Below, piece after piece: positions 40,875 to 51,425 of a DNA stretch of 64,000 nt (the stretch's first letter is position 1; every line of letters starts with the position of its first letter). The notes beneath the pieces were generated by a model, which did not search any database, was not told the origin of the DNA, and saw only the letters and a program-made list of their open reading frames with translations. The position numbers were made by a program, and so were the translations under genes. The stretch covers positions 22,195,637 to 22,259,636 of the forward strand of contig OZ038387.1 of NCBI GenBank assembly GCA_964036045.1, given 5' to 3'. Source of the DNA: Eutreptiella sp. 'Long Island Sound 2002' (lineage: Eukaryota; Euglenozoa; Euglenophyceae; Eutreptiales; Eutreptiaceae).

Positions 40875-42625
40875 GTGACTGCAAGCGGGGGGGCGGACCA
40901 GACCCCGGACGCACCGCCCCGGCACAGCGCCCAGGGGAGCGGAACGCATGTAGAGACCGTCACCAACACCGCTAGCGAGCCTGACGACCAGCCACCGGGG
41001 ACCACCCCATCTTGGGGGCGGGGGCATGTAGACTACGCGCCCTCGGAAGGCGACGCCCACCGCCCCAGGGCCCACGCGGAACAGGCGGCGGCCGAAGACC
41101 TGGACCTGTGGATCGACAGGATCACCACAGGGGAGCGGCTCGCCCTGGCGGTCAGCATGTGATGGCAGCTTACTTTGCAAACCCGCCACCTCGAGGAGGG
41201 AACGCGCACCATGGCGGATGTCGCCTTCGGCCATAGGGCAGAACCGCACGCACCCCCCACCACCATGGACCAACCCGACCAGTGGCACTACGTGGCCACC
41301 CGGCTCATGGCGCATATGGGGACCTATAGCCCGGACGAAATGAACGGGCTGCACTGGCTATGGCACCGACGCGCGGCCCTGCGCATCCGTAGAGCCATGC
41401 AAAGGCAAAACATCTGGGCCATCCCTGGGTCCCCGAGCTACCAGGGACACGCCTCAGGACACCGACGATCACGGTCCCAAGAGGTCCCGGAGTCCCCCAG
41501 GGTAACGGCACGCCATAACTCCCCAGGACGCCACCAGGGGCCACCGACCGGGGTGGGTTCCCCCTCCGGCACATACAGAAGCCCCCTCCGACCATTTGCC
41601 CCGCGGAGGGACCGAGGCAGCCCTCACACCCCAGGGGTGCAGGGCGGCACGCCGAAACGGCACCAGGAGACAAGGAAGCCTTGCCGGTCCCGGCACCGTA
41701 GCCGCACGCCGCCTCCCGCAGCGCGGCAAGTCGTCTTCCACAAGGGTATGGACAGAGGCCATGGAAGCCCAAACGACCCGCCGGTCCAACAGACATCATC
41801 TGCCGCCGATCCCCGGCGCTCGTCCAAGAGGCCCCGCACCGAGCGGGCGCACATCCCCACCATTCCCAAGCCGGCCAAGCGAGCGCGACAGGCAGCGCTC
41901 CACACAGGCCCCAACCAAGCAACAGACGGTGCGTCCAGCTCGTCCGCCGCCTCCCTCCCAGGGTCGGCGGCTGGCCCGCTACCGGGGGGACAGGACGCCG
42001 CGGACACGTGACCAAGGGGACCCGCAGCCGACCAGCGGCCCGAACAAGGGGTGGGGGGTCACACACCTCCAAGCCCCCCCCCCCCGCAAGCAGGGCGTGA
42101 CGGCACCGGCCCCGGACACGGGCGCTGGCCACCCGACCAACTGGGCCCATACGCCACGGGGCTCCCCAGCCTGGCTGCAACGCAGCCAAACCGACCACAA
42201 CAGCGGGGACACGACGCAGGTGACCCGGGAGCGGACGAAGAAATGACAGAGGCCTCCGGCCCTCAGAAGTCCAGTGGCTCACCGCCGACCGCCGCGTCCT
42301 GTCCAATGTCCCCGCAACAGGAGCCCTCCACGGGGAACGTACCTGAGGGACACCCTGGCACCACACCGGACCAGGACCGGAAAACCATGCCTCCCCCACC
42401 CCCCAGACCACCACAATGGAGGAACACGGACCTCTTTGACGAAGCGGAACTGAGGGCAGTCTACAACATCCACGCCAACCCACCCTCGTGCGGGCTGGTG
42501 GCAGCCCTCCGGGAACACCTCCAGGATGTCAACCCAAACAGCCTCTTTGCAGTGTGCCCCTTGCCGCACGCCGCATCCGCAGGCATCTCCGTGCGGCGGC
42601 TCCAGGCGCTTGTCATCCCCCGCAA
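40875..42625 (+). pseudogene. GC-rich insert ORF, N-terminal part
   Basis: One frame runs from 40875 to about 42625 through two in-frame TGA codons (41160-41162 and 42009-42011). Protein-like parts are AEDLDLWIDRITTGERLAL, then QWHYVATRLMAHMGTYSPDE and MNGLHWLWHRRAALRIRRAM, and near the end RNTDLFDEAELRAVYNIHAN. Between them are Pro/Arg/Ser-rich stretches. No known domain. It could be the ORF1 of a non-LTR element. Confidence 0.45.
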
Positions 42626-43190
42626 TGCAGATCGCGGACGACCTTGTCGACGCGTGGATCTGGTGGTTCACCACCAACCACCCGGACCAGGGAGGCGTAT
42701 GGGTCCCGCACCTGGGCAGGGGAAACACGCTCATAGCACCACCGACGGACCCCAGGACCGCGCCAAGCACCGGGGGCCGGGAAGGGGCCGCCGCTCAACC
42801 GAGAGCCAACGCCCTCAGCATCCCACCGTACAAAGGCCTGGCGGACGGGGAAAGCAGGACGACCCCCGACAGGGAGCGCAACCTCAGGGACCTGGTGGAG
42901 CGGTACCCACAAGGGGCGGAGACAGCACGCGCAGGATACCCGCGACGCGAAGATGACCCCCGCACCATCTCCATGATCGTGTTGTAAAGTGGCCACTACT
43001 ACCAGGTGCGGATCACCACGCACCTGCACGAGTGCCAATGGAACCTGGAAGCCGTCGACTCCATGCTCCTGGCGCGAGCAGCCCTGCCGGACGGCCCCAC
43101 CCCCCTGCCCCATAACCAACCCCCAGACCCCCTGACGGCCGTCGTGTCGGGGGAAGCCGGCACCTGGCACCCGGGGCATGCCCTCTACTG
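42526..43190 (+). pseudogene. GC-rich insert ORF, possible Ulp1-like (C48) peptidase part
   Basis: After a frameshift near 42625 the signal reads QIADDLVDAWIWWFTTNHP, later RTISMIVL, an in-frame TAA (42985-42987), then SGHYYQVRITTHLHECQW and NLEAVDSMLL. An (L)xDD-(I/V)xxA start, a GH(W/Y) histidine and a D-S about 20 residues later is the layout of Ulp1/C48 cysteine peptidases, which are carried by some transposable elements. The catalytic Q...D-C-G is not found, so the call is tentative. Confidence 0.3.
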
Positions 43191-43754
43191 CCTTTGGCGT
43201 TGGGCTCAGCGCCGCTGGTTCACACTAGGGACTGGGCAGCGACGTGGAGGTTCCACCTGGACAGCCGGCAGCAACTGGAGGCCATCCCCCAGCGCGAGCG
43301 GACGGCGGAGACCCCCGCTACGACAAAGCTGTGCCCCGTTCTCGCGATCCACCAGATCCGGGCGCTGGCGGTGGGCGGGCAACTGCAGCCCACCTTCCGC
43401 ACTGAGATGGAAGCCCAAGCAGCACACGCAGCCCTTGTGCATGAGATCCTCGGTGCCCTCCGCAGCGCCCTCGTGCGGTGTATGAGAAACCCCCCAGGGC
43501 CCCAAACCACTGCGAGCCGAAACCAGGAACACGCCCCCATGAACACGCAAGGCGGCACCATCGGGACCACCGCGCCCCGCTCAACACGACACACGCGTGC
43601 CCTGTCTACCGTGGTCGGTCGCCGGCAGTGGAAGGGCACCATACCGACCGGAGGACCCTCCGGGAACCGGAGGGGCACTGCGGCCGATATGCGACGACAG
43701 ACCGCCGCGCAAACGCGGCACGAGCCCCACAACAGCCACCCGCTGATGGGGTAA
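43191..43754 (+). pseudogene. GC-rich insert ORF, C-terminal part
   Basis: From 43194 the protein-like signal is RDWAATWRFHLDSRQQLEAI, then TKLCPVLAIHQIRALAVGGQ and HAALVHEILGALRSALVRCM. It is helical with no recognised domain and ends in Pro/Thr-rich sequence. Confidence 0.35.
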
Positions 43755-46602
43755 CAACGCGGGACCCCTGGGACCGCCCCACCTCACCAGAGACCCTGAC
43801 GATGGGCGTCGATCCAGCAGCTAAGGGACCAGCCATAAGCCGCGACGACCCCGGGCAGGCTGACCTTGCCCAGGAGAGACCCCCGCACAACCCGACGAGG
43901 CACGACCGCGCAACACACTCCGCCGACGCCTGTCGATCGGACGCGCCGGCGAGAGTGTCACCAGACTACCCGATTTCTGCAGCGGGCACCCCAAAATGCG
44001 GGCCAGCCTTGGCAGCCCTACAACCCGTGCTATCGGGCACGAACACTAACCCAACGGCCCCACCAAACCCCAACGAATTCCTCTCACGTATCCCGGGCGA
44101 GGGACTCGCTCCCCGCGCCCCTGCAATACATCAGCGTCAAGAGAAGGGATGGGGGCCCCGACACCCACCTATCATTCCGCCTAACCTTCCTCTCCCACAA
44201 GCCGGACACGAGGTGGACCGGACCAAGGGGTGCAGCCCAACACGCAGGACCCACGGGCCCGCCGATTAACACGGGAATGTTACGTCGAGCCCAGCCCGCC
44301 GCATAATGCGGGATCCCCCGGCGTCGGAGCACATAATCGAGAATGTTACTTCCAAGGGCAGGGGATCAAGGGATGCATGCACCACCAGAGCCGACACGCA
44401 TCTCCTCCGAGAAAGTTGAACACCAAGGCACCAGGTCACGAGGCGCCCACAGCGGCACCACTGGGGCGACTTCAGCACATATAACCTGCGAGAACGTTGC
44501 GAGGGGCACGTTCCCCGCAGCGCCGAAAGCTATCAGCGTCAAGGAGCGGGAGGGGGGCCTCGACACTGACCCATATTCCTTTATTTCCTCCTGACCCCCT
44601 TCCCAGGACAGGAAGTGGGCCATAGGGTTCAACGCACGGAACCCAGGAGCCCGCCAGCTCCTGCCGGCGAACACGGGAATGTTACGCCGAGCCCAGTCCG
44701 CCGCGCCGTACGGGACGCCCGGACACCAGGACACATCAGCCTTGAAAACCGCCGGCACGCATGACCCCCGAGAAAATCGTACATCAGGACACCGGCCCGC
44801 GGGTCCCCATGGCAGCGCACACGGGGTCTCAGCGTCAGGGCACACAACCCGCATGCATGTTCTATCCCAGGGCAAAGGGTTGAGGGACGTCGAACACCAG
44901 GGCACCCGATCACAGAGCGATTGTGGCAGCGACGACGACAGGGAGCCCAGAGAACCGCCACCAAGCCAGGCCACCCTAGCCTCCGGCAACCGCACTGAGG
45001 CACCGACGCACACATCACTGGAGCCGCGAGGCACGGCACGACACGGCACACGGCAAGCCCGGCACCCCGCCCACCGAGCCAAGGCAACTGGCCGGTGGGC
45101 ACAAGCACGAACACCGCACCACCGAGCAGGCACAGCACCCCGGCGCTCCCATGGGGAACACGGGGGTGCACCGAGGAGGACTGAAGGGGTCTTGCCGGCG
45201 ACGGGGGTGTACATAGGGTCGGCACAAGCGAAACTGAAAGGAAAGCCGAAGGGCACCGCGATGTACAGGATGATGGGTTGTGCATGTAACGCTGCCTCCA
45301 GGGCGGGACAGGGCATGTCGTACCGAATTTCAGAACTTTTCTCAGCGGTCGTACCACTGATCAAAACTTTTCTTCCCCCTGAGGACACGCCCCACCATGA
45401 GGGGGTGACGCACCGCCAAAGTGTGCCATGCCGGCCCAACGCAGCCGGAGCAACCGGAACCGACCCTACACGGCCCCCACGGCCCAACGCATTCGACAGC
45501 AGGAGGGGCCGGCAATTAGGCGGCGACTACGACGGCCAACCAAACAAAGTGATGGCAACAACACAACAACCTCACACGCGGACACGCCCCAACCGGGCAA
45601 ACTACGACAAAACACGCCCGACGGGAAACAAATGACGTAGGGGACAGCCTAGAGCGACCAAACGCGGCCAGCCAGGCCCATACGGGCTACCGCACAACGC
45701 CGGACGAGCCGATCACTGGCAGCCACGACGACGGCGAACCAACACAACGCGCCGGACACGCCCCGATCGCAACACAACCGCAACATCGGACAGGCCGACC
45801 ACAACAAACCTCAGAACTAACTGAGAAGACAACAAAGACAACATCCGGCTACACCGGCGCGGGCTGCAGCGCAATCAACCCCAGGACGCGCTAGCTGACC
45901 ATAAGGCGGCTGACACAACCGGGTACCAACCAAACTGCTGCAGAAAAACGACCCGACAACAAACAGACCGCACGCAAGCCGGCCAACACCAAACCAGCCA
46001 GGCATGCAAGGGTCGAGCCGGGAACGGCGTTCCATGGGTTGGCGACTCCATGATGCGCCACGCCCGCCGACGACCATACCCACGAACGCACCAAGACGCC
46101 GAGATTCTACCATTAAACAACCGACAGACCAACCACAACGCCCTACTTCGGTCCCCCGGCCCCCCGGGAGAGCGCAAGCTCAACCGAGTCAGGAGGCGTG
46201 AGTACGCGCCACGGCATGCGAAACCCGTAGCACGTGCTTCTTCAAGTCGTGTCATGCCTACTGAAAACCAACCCAGGTGGGGGTGCTGGCAGGATAGGGC
46301 CTCTGGCCTGGCTCCGGGCCCCTGGGCCCCAGAATCCGGAGGTTGATGAGGATGTGCGATGGGACCCTCCCCCACGTATCATCCGCCCGAAGGAGAGGAA
46401 TGTGACACTTCGGTCGAACATGGGTTACCTCTCTGGGCAGAACCCGTGGTAGGGTACTGCTCGCGGCGACCGCACCCTTCCCCCATGTGGGGGAGCCGCT
46501 TTTTGGGGGCACGTGCAGTAGGGCCGTGGGTGGGTAAGCAAAAGCCCCTTGGTAAGACCCCCCGCGGGGCAACCCCAGTCCCGAGATGACCTACCCACCT
46601 AC
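43755..46602. other. GC-rich insert 3' region, no supported gene
   Basis: Long open frames on both strands here are explained by high GC and lack domains. 44127-44970 holds diverged repeats. From about 46200 the composition becomes less extreme. Confidence 0.4.
44127..44970. repeat. Diverged repeat block in GC-rich insert
   Basis: ATCAGCGTCAAG occurs at 44128 and 44530, and AACACGGGAATGTTACG at 44269 and 44671, giving a 402 bp period. Shorter related phrases (ACACCAAGGCACC, ATCAGGACACC, AACACCAGGGCACC) suggest older internal repeats. Confidence 0.6.
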
Positions 46603-46830
46603 CTTTCTATTTTTCAGCTTCAGCGGGAACCAGAGGACTTCGGTTCCTGCCTCATCCAGGTGAATTGGAGACACGTCGATATCCGGCGACTGATAACAAG
46701 ACAGCATCCTGTTAACATCCACAGCGTGAACTGGCCGTCGGCGGGGCTTGCCATTTGCCGATAATCTGGGGCGTGGCAACCGGGCGCCTCTGTCGCGTGG
46801 AGCACGCGACTTTAGAAGCTTGCCGTCCCC

Positions 46831-48382
46831 CTAAAACTTTGTTGGGCAATCCTTCGCGTGGTGCCCCTTACCACCACATCGACAACAAACGTCATCTGGT
46901 CTTGCTGATGACGGAGACCGTGAGCAATCCTTTGAATCTGAACCTTGCCGACGCTGCTCCTGAGAGTTTGAGCGTCTGTCCCGGGATGCTCTTCCTCGGT
47001 CCTTGGACCCTTCCCCGCGATCTTGGGAATGATTGCTGTTCCGTGTATCATGATTGCGGTCCTTAGACCCCTTTCGGTCTCGAGATCCCCGTGACCGCTC
47101 TTCTGAGCCGCCCTTGTTGGGACACTCAGATGCCCAGTGACCCTTTTGGCCACAACGATTACACATATCGTCTGATTTGGCTCTAGATCGCGAGATGGAC
47201 TGGCTCCGTGGACCTTATCGAGGAATAGTCTTTTTGTCATCCTTTGGATGGGGACAGTGACGTGCCCAGTGGCCTGGTTGACCACAATTGGCGCAATTGT
47301 TCCACCATTGCTTGGACTTCTGGATGTCTTCCTTACGCCGCTGGCTGTAGGAAGATGCGTGGGAGGTATTGCTGGCGACTCCGAACATCACGATGTGCCC
47401 CTGATTGAGAATGAGAGAGCTTGGACTCTCCTTCATGTCGGTTACCGTCGCCACTTTTACTGCGAGACCGGTCACCCGTCCCACCTCCCTTACTTCCAAA
47501 AGTCCGCACCTTTCGTGCTTCGGAGCCACTAGGATTATTCATATACTCCTCCTGTTGCTCCTGGTACTCCCGAGCCTGGATGAGAGGCAGCATCATGAGG
47601 AAAATTTCCAGGTAGTTGAACTCAACCCCCGCATACTCTGCCTGCAAAGAGTAAAGTTTGTTGTATGCTGCCTTCACTTCCTTGTCTGCCGGCACATCCT
47701 TGGTGCCTTGTTTAAGAACAGCAAGCAGCTGTGCAGTCGCCTGCCGCATTGTTAAACCATCAGGGATGACAGCTGCTTCTTCCATCCAGTCCGACATACA
47801 GTCCGCTAAAATGCTAGATGTCAGAACAACCTTAGGGAAGTGTCGTGCGCGCCAAACGGCTTCCAGACGATGGATGTTTTTCATCACTCTTCCAGTGATG
47901 CAGAACCAGAGATCCTTCAACGACATGTCTTCGCAATCATATGCCTTCTCAATCCTATCCCTTACACCCTCATTTTCTATGGCCGCGACTAAGATCTTTG
48001 CCTGCCGGCCTTGGTCAAATCTGTTGGCATAATTACGCCTCCAGCGAAGCGTTCTGTGCATCCAACACTCTTGAGTGGCAGGCTCACCATCCCAAACAGG
48101 CACTTTGGCCGTTTTTTGAAGGGCCTTCTTTGTCCTCGGATTGAGCCAAGAATTCTTATGCTCCCCGAACATCCCTTCATCGGATGCCGCCGTTGCATTC
48201 CGCAGGATGTCTGTGAAAGACTTAAACTTCAAAAGAGGCTTGCCCTCCTTGCAAGCCATTTCTACGGGAATACCGGTGGGCTGAATTTTAGCCCGTTTCT
48301 GTATGGTAATCTTTTTCCAGCTGTGCGGCTGTGCGATATGCCTTTCCAGGAATGAGGTAACCGTCTTGAAAATAGGGGGCAA
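46831..48382 (-). pseudogene. Element C gag capsid and nucleocapsid, copy 2
   Basis: Same protein as 37796-39515: capsid in 47333-48382 and knuckles CANCGQPGHWARHC (47215-47529 frame), CNRCGQKGHWASEC and CRCGGKGHHAKDC (46831-47166 frame). It is broken by a stop after GPR at 47217 and a deletion of about 35 bases near 47375 relative to copy 1. Confidence 0.78.
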
Positions 48383-48503
48383 TCTGGAACCAGCGAATGT
48401 CTCCGTTTACCCCAAAGACTCCGGGCAGGGGTCCATACGGGCCACTTTTCCACCATCCTGGCGGTTCCGGCAAGCCTTCAAGGGGATCACAACGCCGCTC
48501 CAT

Positions 48504-48809
48504 TCAATTGTAACTACCATACCGGACACTACGTAGGCTATTACTACTACTACGCCTATGCCAGTCGGCGGGCCGATCGTACCAAGCCCTACCCCTAGTT
48601 TCAGACCTCTCAGACCGTTCTGACCTACGGTCTTCATACCAGGGACCATCTCTTTCACGTGCAGGTTGCTGTCCGGGACCCCGGCGGTCTAACCGAGGGG
48701 GCCGGGAACTGTCCCGTGGCCCCGATTCCCCTAGACTTGGAGTCGTCTTGTATTCCAACCGCGTCAAGCGCTCATCCAAGTAATCATATGCCTCGGCGTC
48801 CGCCTCCAT
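48504..48809 (-). pseudogene. Element C gag central piece, copy 2
   Basis: Matches 39516-40013 from AEAYDYLDERL to RYGSYN, where a TGA ends it; the equivalent codons in copy 1 are open. The shared TAG just upstream links it to the coiled-coil frame. Confidence 0.6.
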
Positions 48810-48830
48810 TCGTCCCCAAACATAATTCAG

Positions 48831-50295
48831 CTAATCTCGGAAGTGCTGCATGTCAGCTTCAAGGCCATCCATACTCGGACCTCCTTTGGGGGATGACCCT
48901 GTGTCTGAGTGTCTGACCAATTTGCCATCTAAGTCGTCCAACCTATTGCAAGTGTCTATTTTGACGTCGGATACCAAATCAACGAAATCGTTGACTTTTT
49001 GGCCTATTTCCTGGTTCAAGTCTCGAAATTGAGACTGCAATTGTCTAATTTCAAACTTCAGTTCAGTCACAAACAGCTGGGGTGGTCCAGCACCGCCCAG
49101 TGCCTCACCTATTGCACGATGAGCAGCATCTTTGATGCTCCCTGCGCGTTTTGCTGCTTGGCCAGCACTTACATTCGCTCTTTTGGCAAACTTGCTAGCA
49201 TTTTCAGCATGTTGGCGAGCCACTGAGGCGCTTGCTTCACATTCCTTCAACCAACGTTGAGCCGTTTGTTGAAAATCATCCAACCCGGACGGCGTGGGCC
49301 CTGGCGGGGGGCTGTTGCGCCAGTCTCTCATAAGCTGCTTGCGCTTCCCCGGCCAATCTACGTGCATTTTGCACGTAAGTATTGCAGTCCTCCAAGGTAG
49401 TAACAGCAACTTGCCTAGCGTCGAGTGCTGCCGCCTCAGCCCTCCCCACTGCGTCTTTCTGGGCTGCCTGATGCAAACTTTGCATCTGTTCCACACTGGA
49501 ACGCATCAACTCTGCTCTATCTGCCTCTGATTCGGCTGTTAGTGCAGCTTTCTGAGCTTCTTGAACCAATTCAGCAAATCCCGCACCATCATGCATGCTT
49601 GCCTGTCCAAAGGAGGTGTTTGCAACCGGTGCTTTTAGCAGCTCTGCCTGCATACCTCCAAGAGACTCTACCTCTACGGCGACGGCGGCTTGCCAATCCT
49701 CCTTAGTGCTATGAACTGCCTGAAACTGAGCCCTACCCCTCTCGGCTTCAGCCTGTTGCGCTGCTTGGGCTGTGTCTGACACTCGTTGCAGCGCGTTGTA
49801 CCGCCGCTCGTTCTCCTGTTCGACGGCGGCGATCCGCTGTTGGAGGAGCTTGACGGCGTCCCCCGCTGTGGCGGCTTGTTGCCGTGCATCGGCTGCTTCC
49901 CGTTTGGCCGTCTGGACTGCCGCGGCGTGGGTCTCGACCTGGGCCTGGGCTGCCTGCAGCTCCCTGCGCAGGGCAGCTGCGTCCGTCTTGGTCTCGTTGG
50001 CGGAGCCTTGAGCTGTCGCTGCCCATTGGCTTGCAGCGTTCGCGTCGCTGTTGGCGGTCTTGACGTTGGCGTCCGTGTCCCGCTGCAGCCGCTGGAGTCT
50101 TTGGTTGGTGACATCCGCGGCTGCCTTGATCTTCTTGACTTCGTCGTGGAGACCGGTGATGTCGCTCCACGCGGCCACCACGTCCTGCCTCGTGGTGTTG
50201 ATGGACTTGCTGTTGACGGTGGCGGTTTCCCGTGTGGCGGCGGCGTCCCTCTTAATCTTGTCGATGGCCGCTGTTGCCTCCTCGGCGCCATGCAT
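48831..50295 (-). pseudogene. Element C gag coiled-coil part 2
   Basis: Frames 50295-49276 and 49496-48831, joined by a one-base shift near 49290, encode about 480 residues of mostly heptad-like Ala/Gln/Glu/Arg sequence. Examples are EEATAAIDKIKRDAAATRET, AVEQENERRYNALQRVSDTA and FEIRQLQSQFRDLNQEIGQK. A long coiled coil N-terminal to capsid is also seen in element B gag. It is in frame with 50323-51294 across a TGA at 50323. Confidence 0.7.
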
Positions 50296-50322
50296 GGCGA
50301 GGGTGGCCGTCTCGTTGACGCT

Positions 50323-51425
50323 TCAAACGGTCTCCGTGATCTCAATGATGTCCTTGGTGTGCTTGGTACCCGAGCTACGTGCGGAGCGCACCTCGACCTG
50401 GAGCTCCTCCAGGATGGGTTTGGTGCCGCGGAGTAACACCCTGGCGGCAACCGCAGCCTTGACGTCAGCCGACATGGCCGCAACGTCCCTCTTCGTCGCC
50501 TCGATGGTCAGCTTGGCCGCCCGGACCTTGGCGGCGGCGTCGCTCGGCGGGCTGTGGCTGCCTCTGGCGGCGTTGGCCTCCTCCAAGGCCTGTATACGGC
50601 CCCGCAAGGCCTCTTTGTCAGCCCGCGTGGCTGCCTCGTGCTCGTCGAGCCTCTTGTTGATGTGAGAGACGTCGTCGCACAACGCGGTTGTCCGCGTGTT
50701 GGCCCCCTTTGCCGTAGCGGCACTCCGGCCCGCTGTCTCGGAGGCCAATGGTGCCCTTTGGGATGCTTCCCTGGCCATCTCCATGGCCTCGGTGGCCTCG
50801 GACCCTAACGCCTGATGTGCACCCTTTACGATGAGGAGTTCCTCGCCGTGTGCCGCCCATTGCCTATGAAGTTGACTAAGTACCGCACCTACTACACCGG
50901 TCGCTGCCTCACTACGGGCATCCTCCGATTGGGGTTTGGGTTGGGAGTCCATTGGTGCATTTGGTACATCCTTATCGGGCCCTTGTGAACCCCCACTTTT
51001 GGGCTTTTCTCGCATGGCCGGAACCACCCTTTTCACAAGGGTATTGATCATGCAAGACGGCATAGCTATGTCGGTCTCGGCAGGCCCATCATCCGGTCGC
51101 CTACGCATAACACTAATACCTCCAATACCACTTGCTACATCGTACAACTCATGATGCACCGTGTGGCTAGCTAACTCACTTCCCAGACCTTGGCCATAAC
51201 TGACTCTTCGCGAGGTAGGAGGGGAGGACGACAACCGGATCTTAAGTTTGTGCTTCGGGGCTGATTCAGGGGTGTGCTTCCGAACGATTTCCATTGCTTG
51301 AGGAGAGAGGTTGGGGTGTTTGACATCGCCCCATGTGGCCCGATTGGGGAACCGGAACTGCTACCATGTAATAAGCTTGGAGGGGAGCTTATTATCTTAT
51401 CCATGGCGGGTGGTGTTCTTTGAGC
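50323..51425 (-). pseudogene. Element C gag N-terminal part with coiled coil
   Basis: The frame 51294-50323 encodes 323 residues: a basic Ser/Pro-rich start, then coiled coil from about residue 160 (DDVSHINKRLDEHEAATRAD, then ALRGRIQALEEANAARG). The first ATG may be at 51425 in the neighbouring frame (MAQRTPPAMDKIISSPPS), joined near 51300 by a frameshift. No domain beyond coiled coil. Confidence 0.6.

Larger units (their letters stand above)
40116..46602 (+). mobile_element. GC-rich 6.5 kb insert in element C
   Basis: The composition changes sharply at both ends from mixed to very GC-rich. The insert lies exactly between the two copies of the 2.3 kb duplication. The coding signal is on the plus strand (40875-43754). 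The Pro-rich style is like 54450-55292 and 62252-64000, which suggests a retroelement ORF1 region, but no RT is present. The last 400 bases contain G/C-rich inverted repeats and no poly-A tail. Confidence 0.55.
46603..48911 (-). repeat. Duplicated gag/protease-lead segment of element C, copy 2
   Basis: Partner of 37795-40115. Here the left end is foreign (the frame ends L-K-N-R-K-V-G-G instead of running into protease). The right end is native, because the coiled-coil gag frame (GSSPKGGPSMDGLEADMQHF) crosses it without a break. Confidence 0.9.
32459..51425 (-). mobile_element. Element C: Ty3/gypsy chromovirus with dUTPase, carrying a 2.3 kb duplication and a GC-rich insert
   Basis: In minus-strand order there is coiled-coil gag (51425-48831), capsid and three CCHC knuckles (48809-46831 and again 40013-38004), protease (37748), dUTPase (36677), RT (34850-33152), integrase remnant (32973), and chromodomain plus tail (32790-32459). 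The gag/protease segment is duplicated around the insert 40116-46602. RNase H and most of the integrase are missing between 33152 and 32973. No LTRs were identified. Confidence 0.8.

Noticed and set aside
41305-42483. 392-codon minus-strand frame in the GC-rich insert
   Set aside because: Shadow of the plus-strand Pro-rich frame. Trp/Cys/Gly-rich composition as expected for antisense of GC-rich coding sequence.
44366-45487. 373-codon minus-strand frame
   Set aside because: GC-rich, Cys/Trp-rich, crosses the 402 bp repeats and has no domain.
37795-48911. The 2.3 kb direct repeats as LTRs of an element between them
   Set aside because: The repeats encode gag of element C and lack TG...CA ends, and no primer site or polypurine tract borders the insert.
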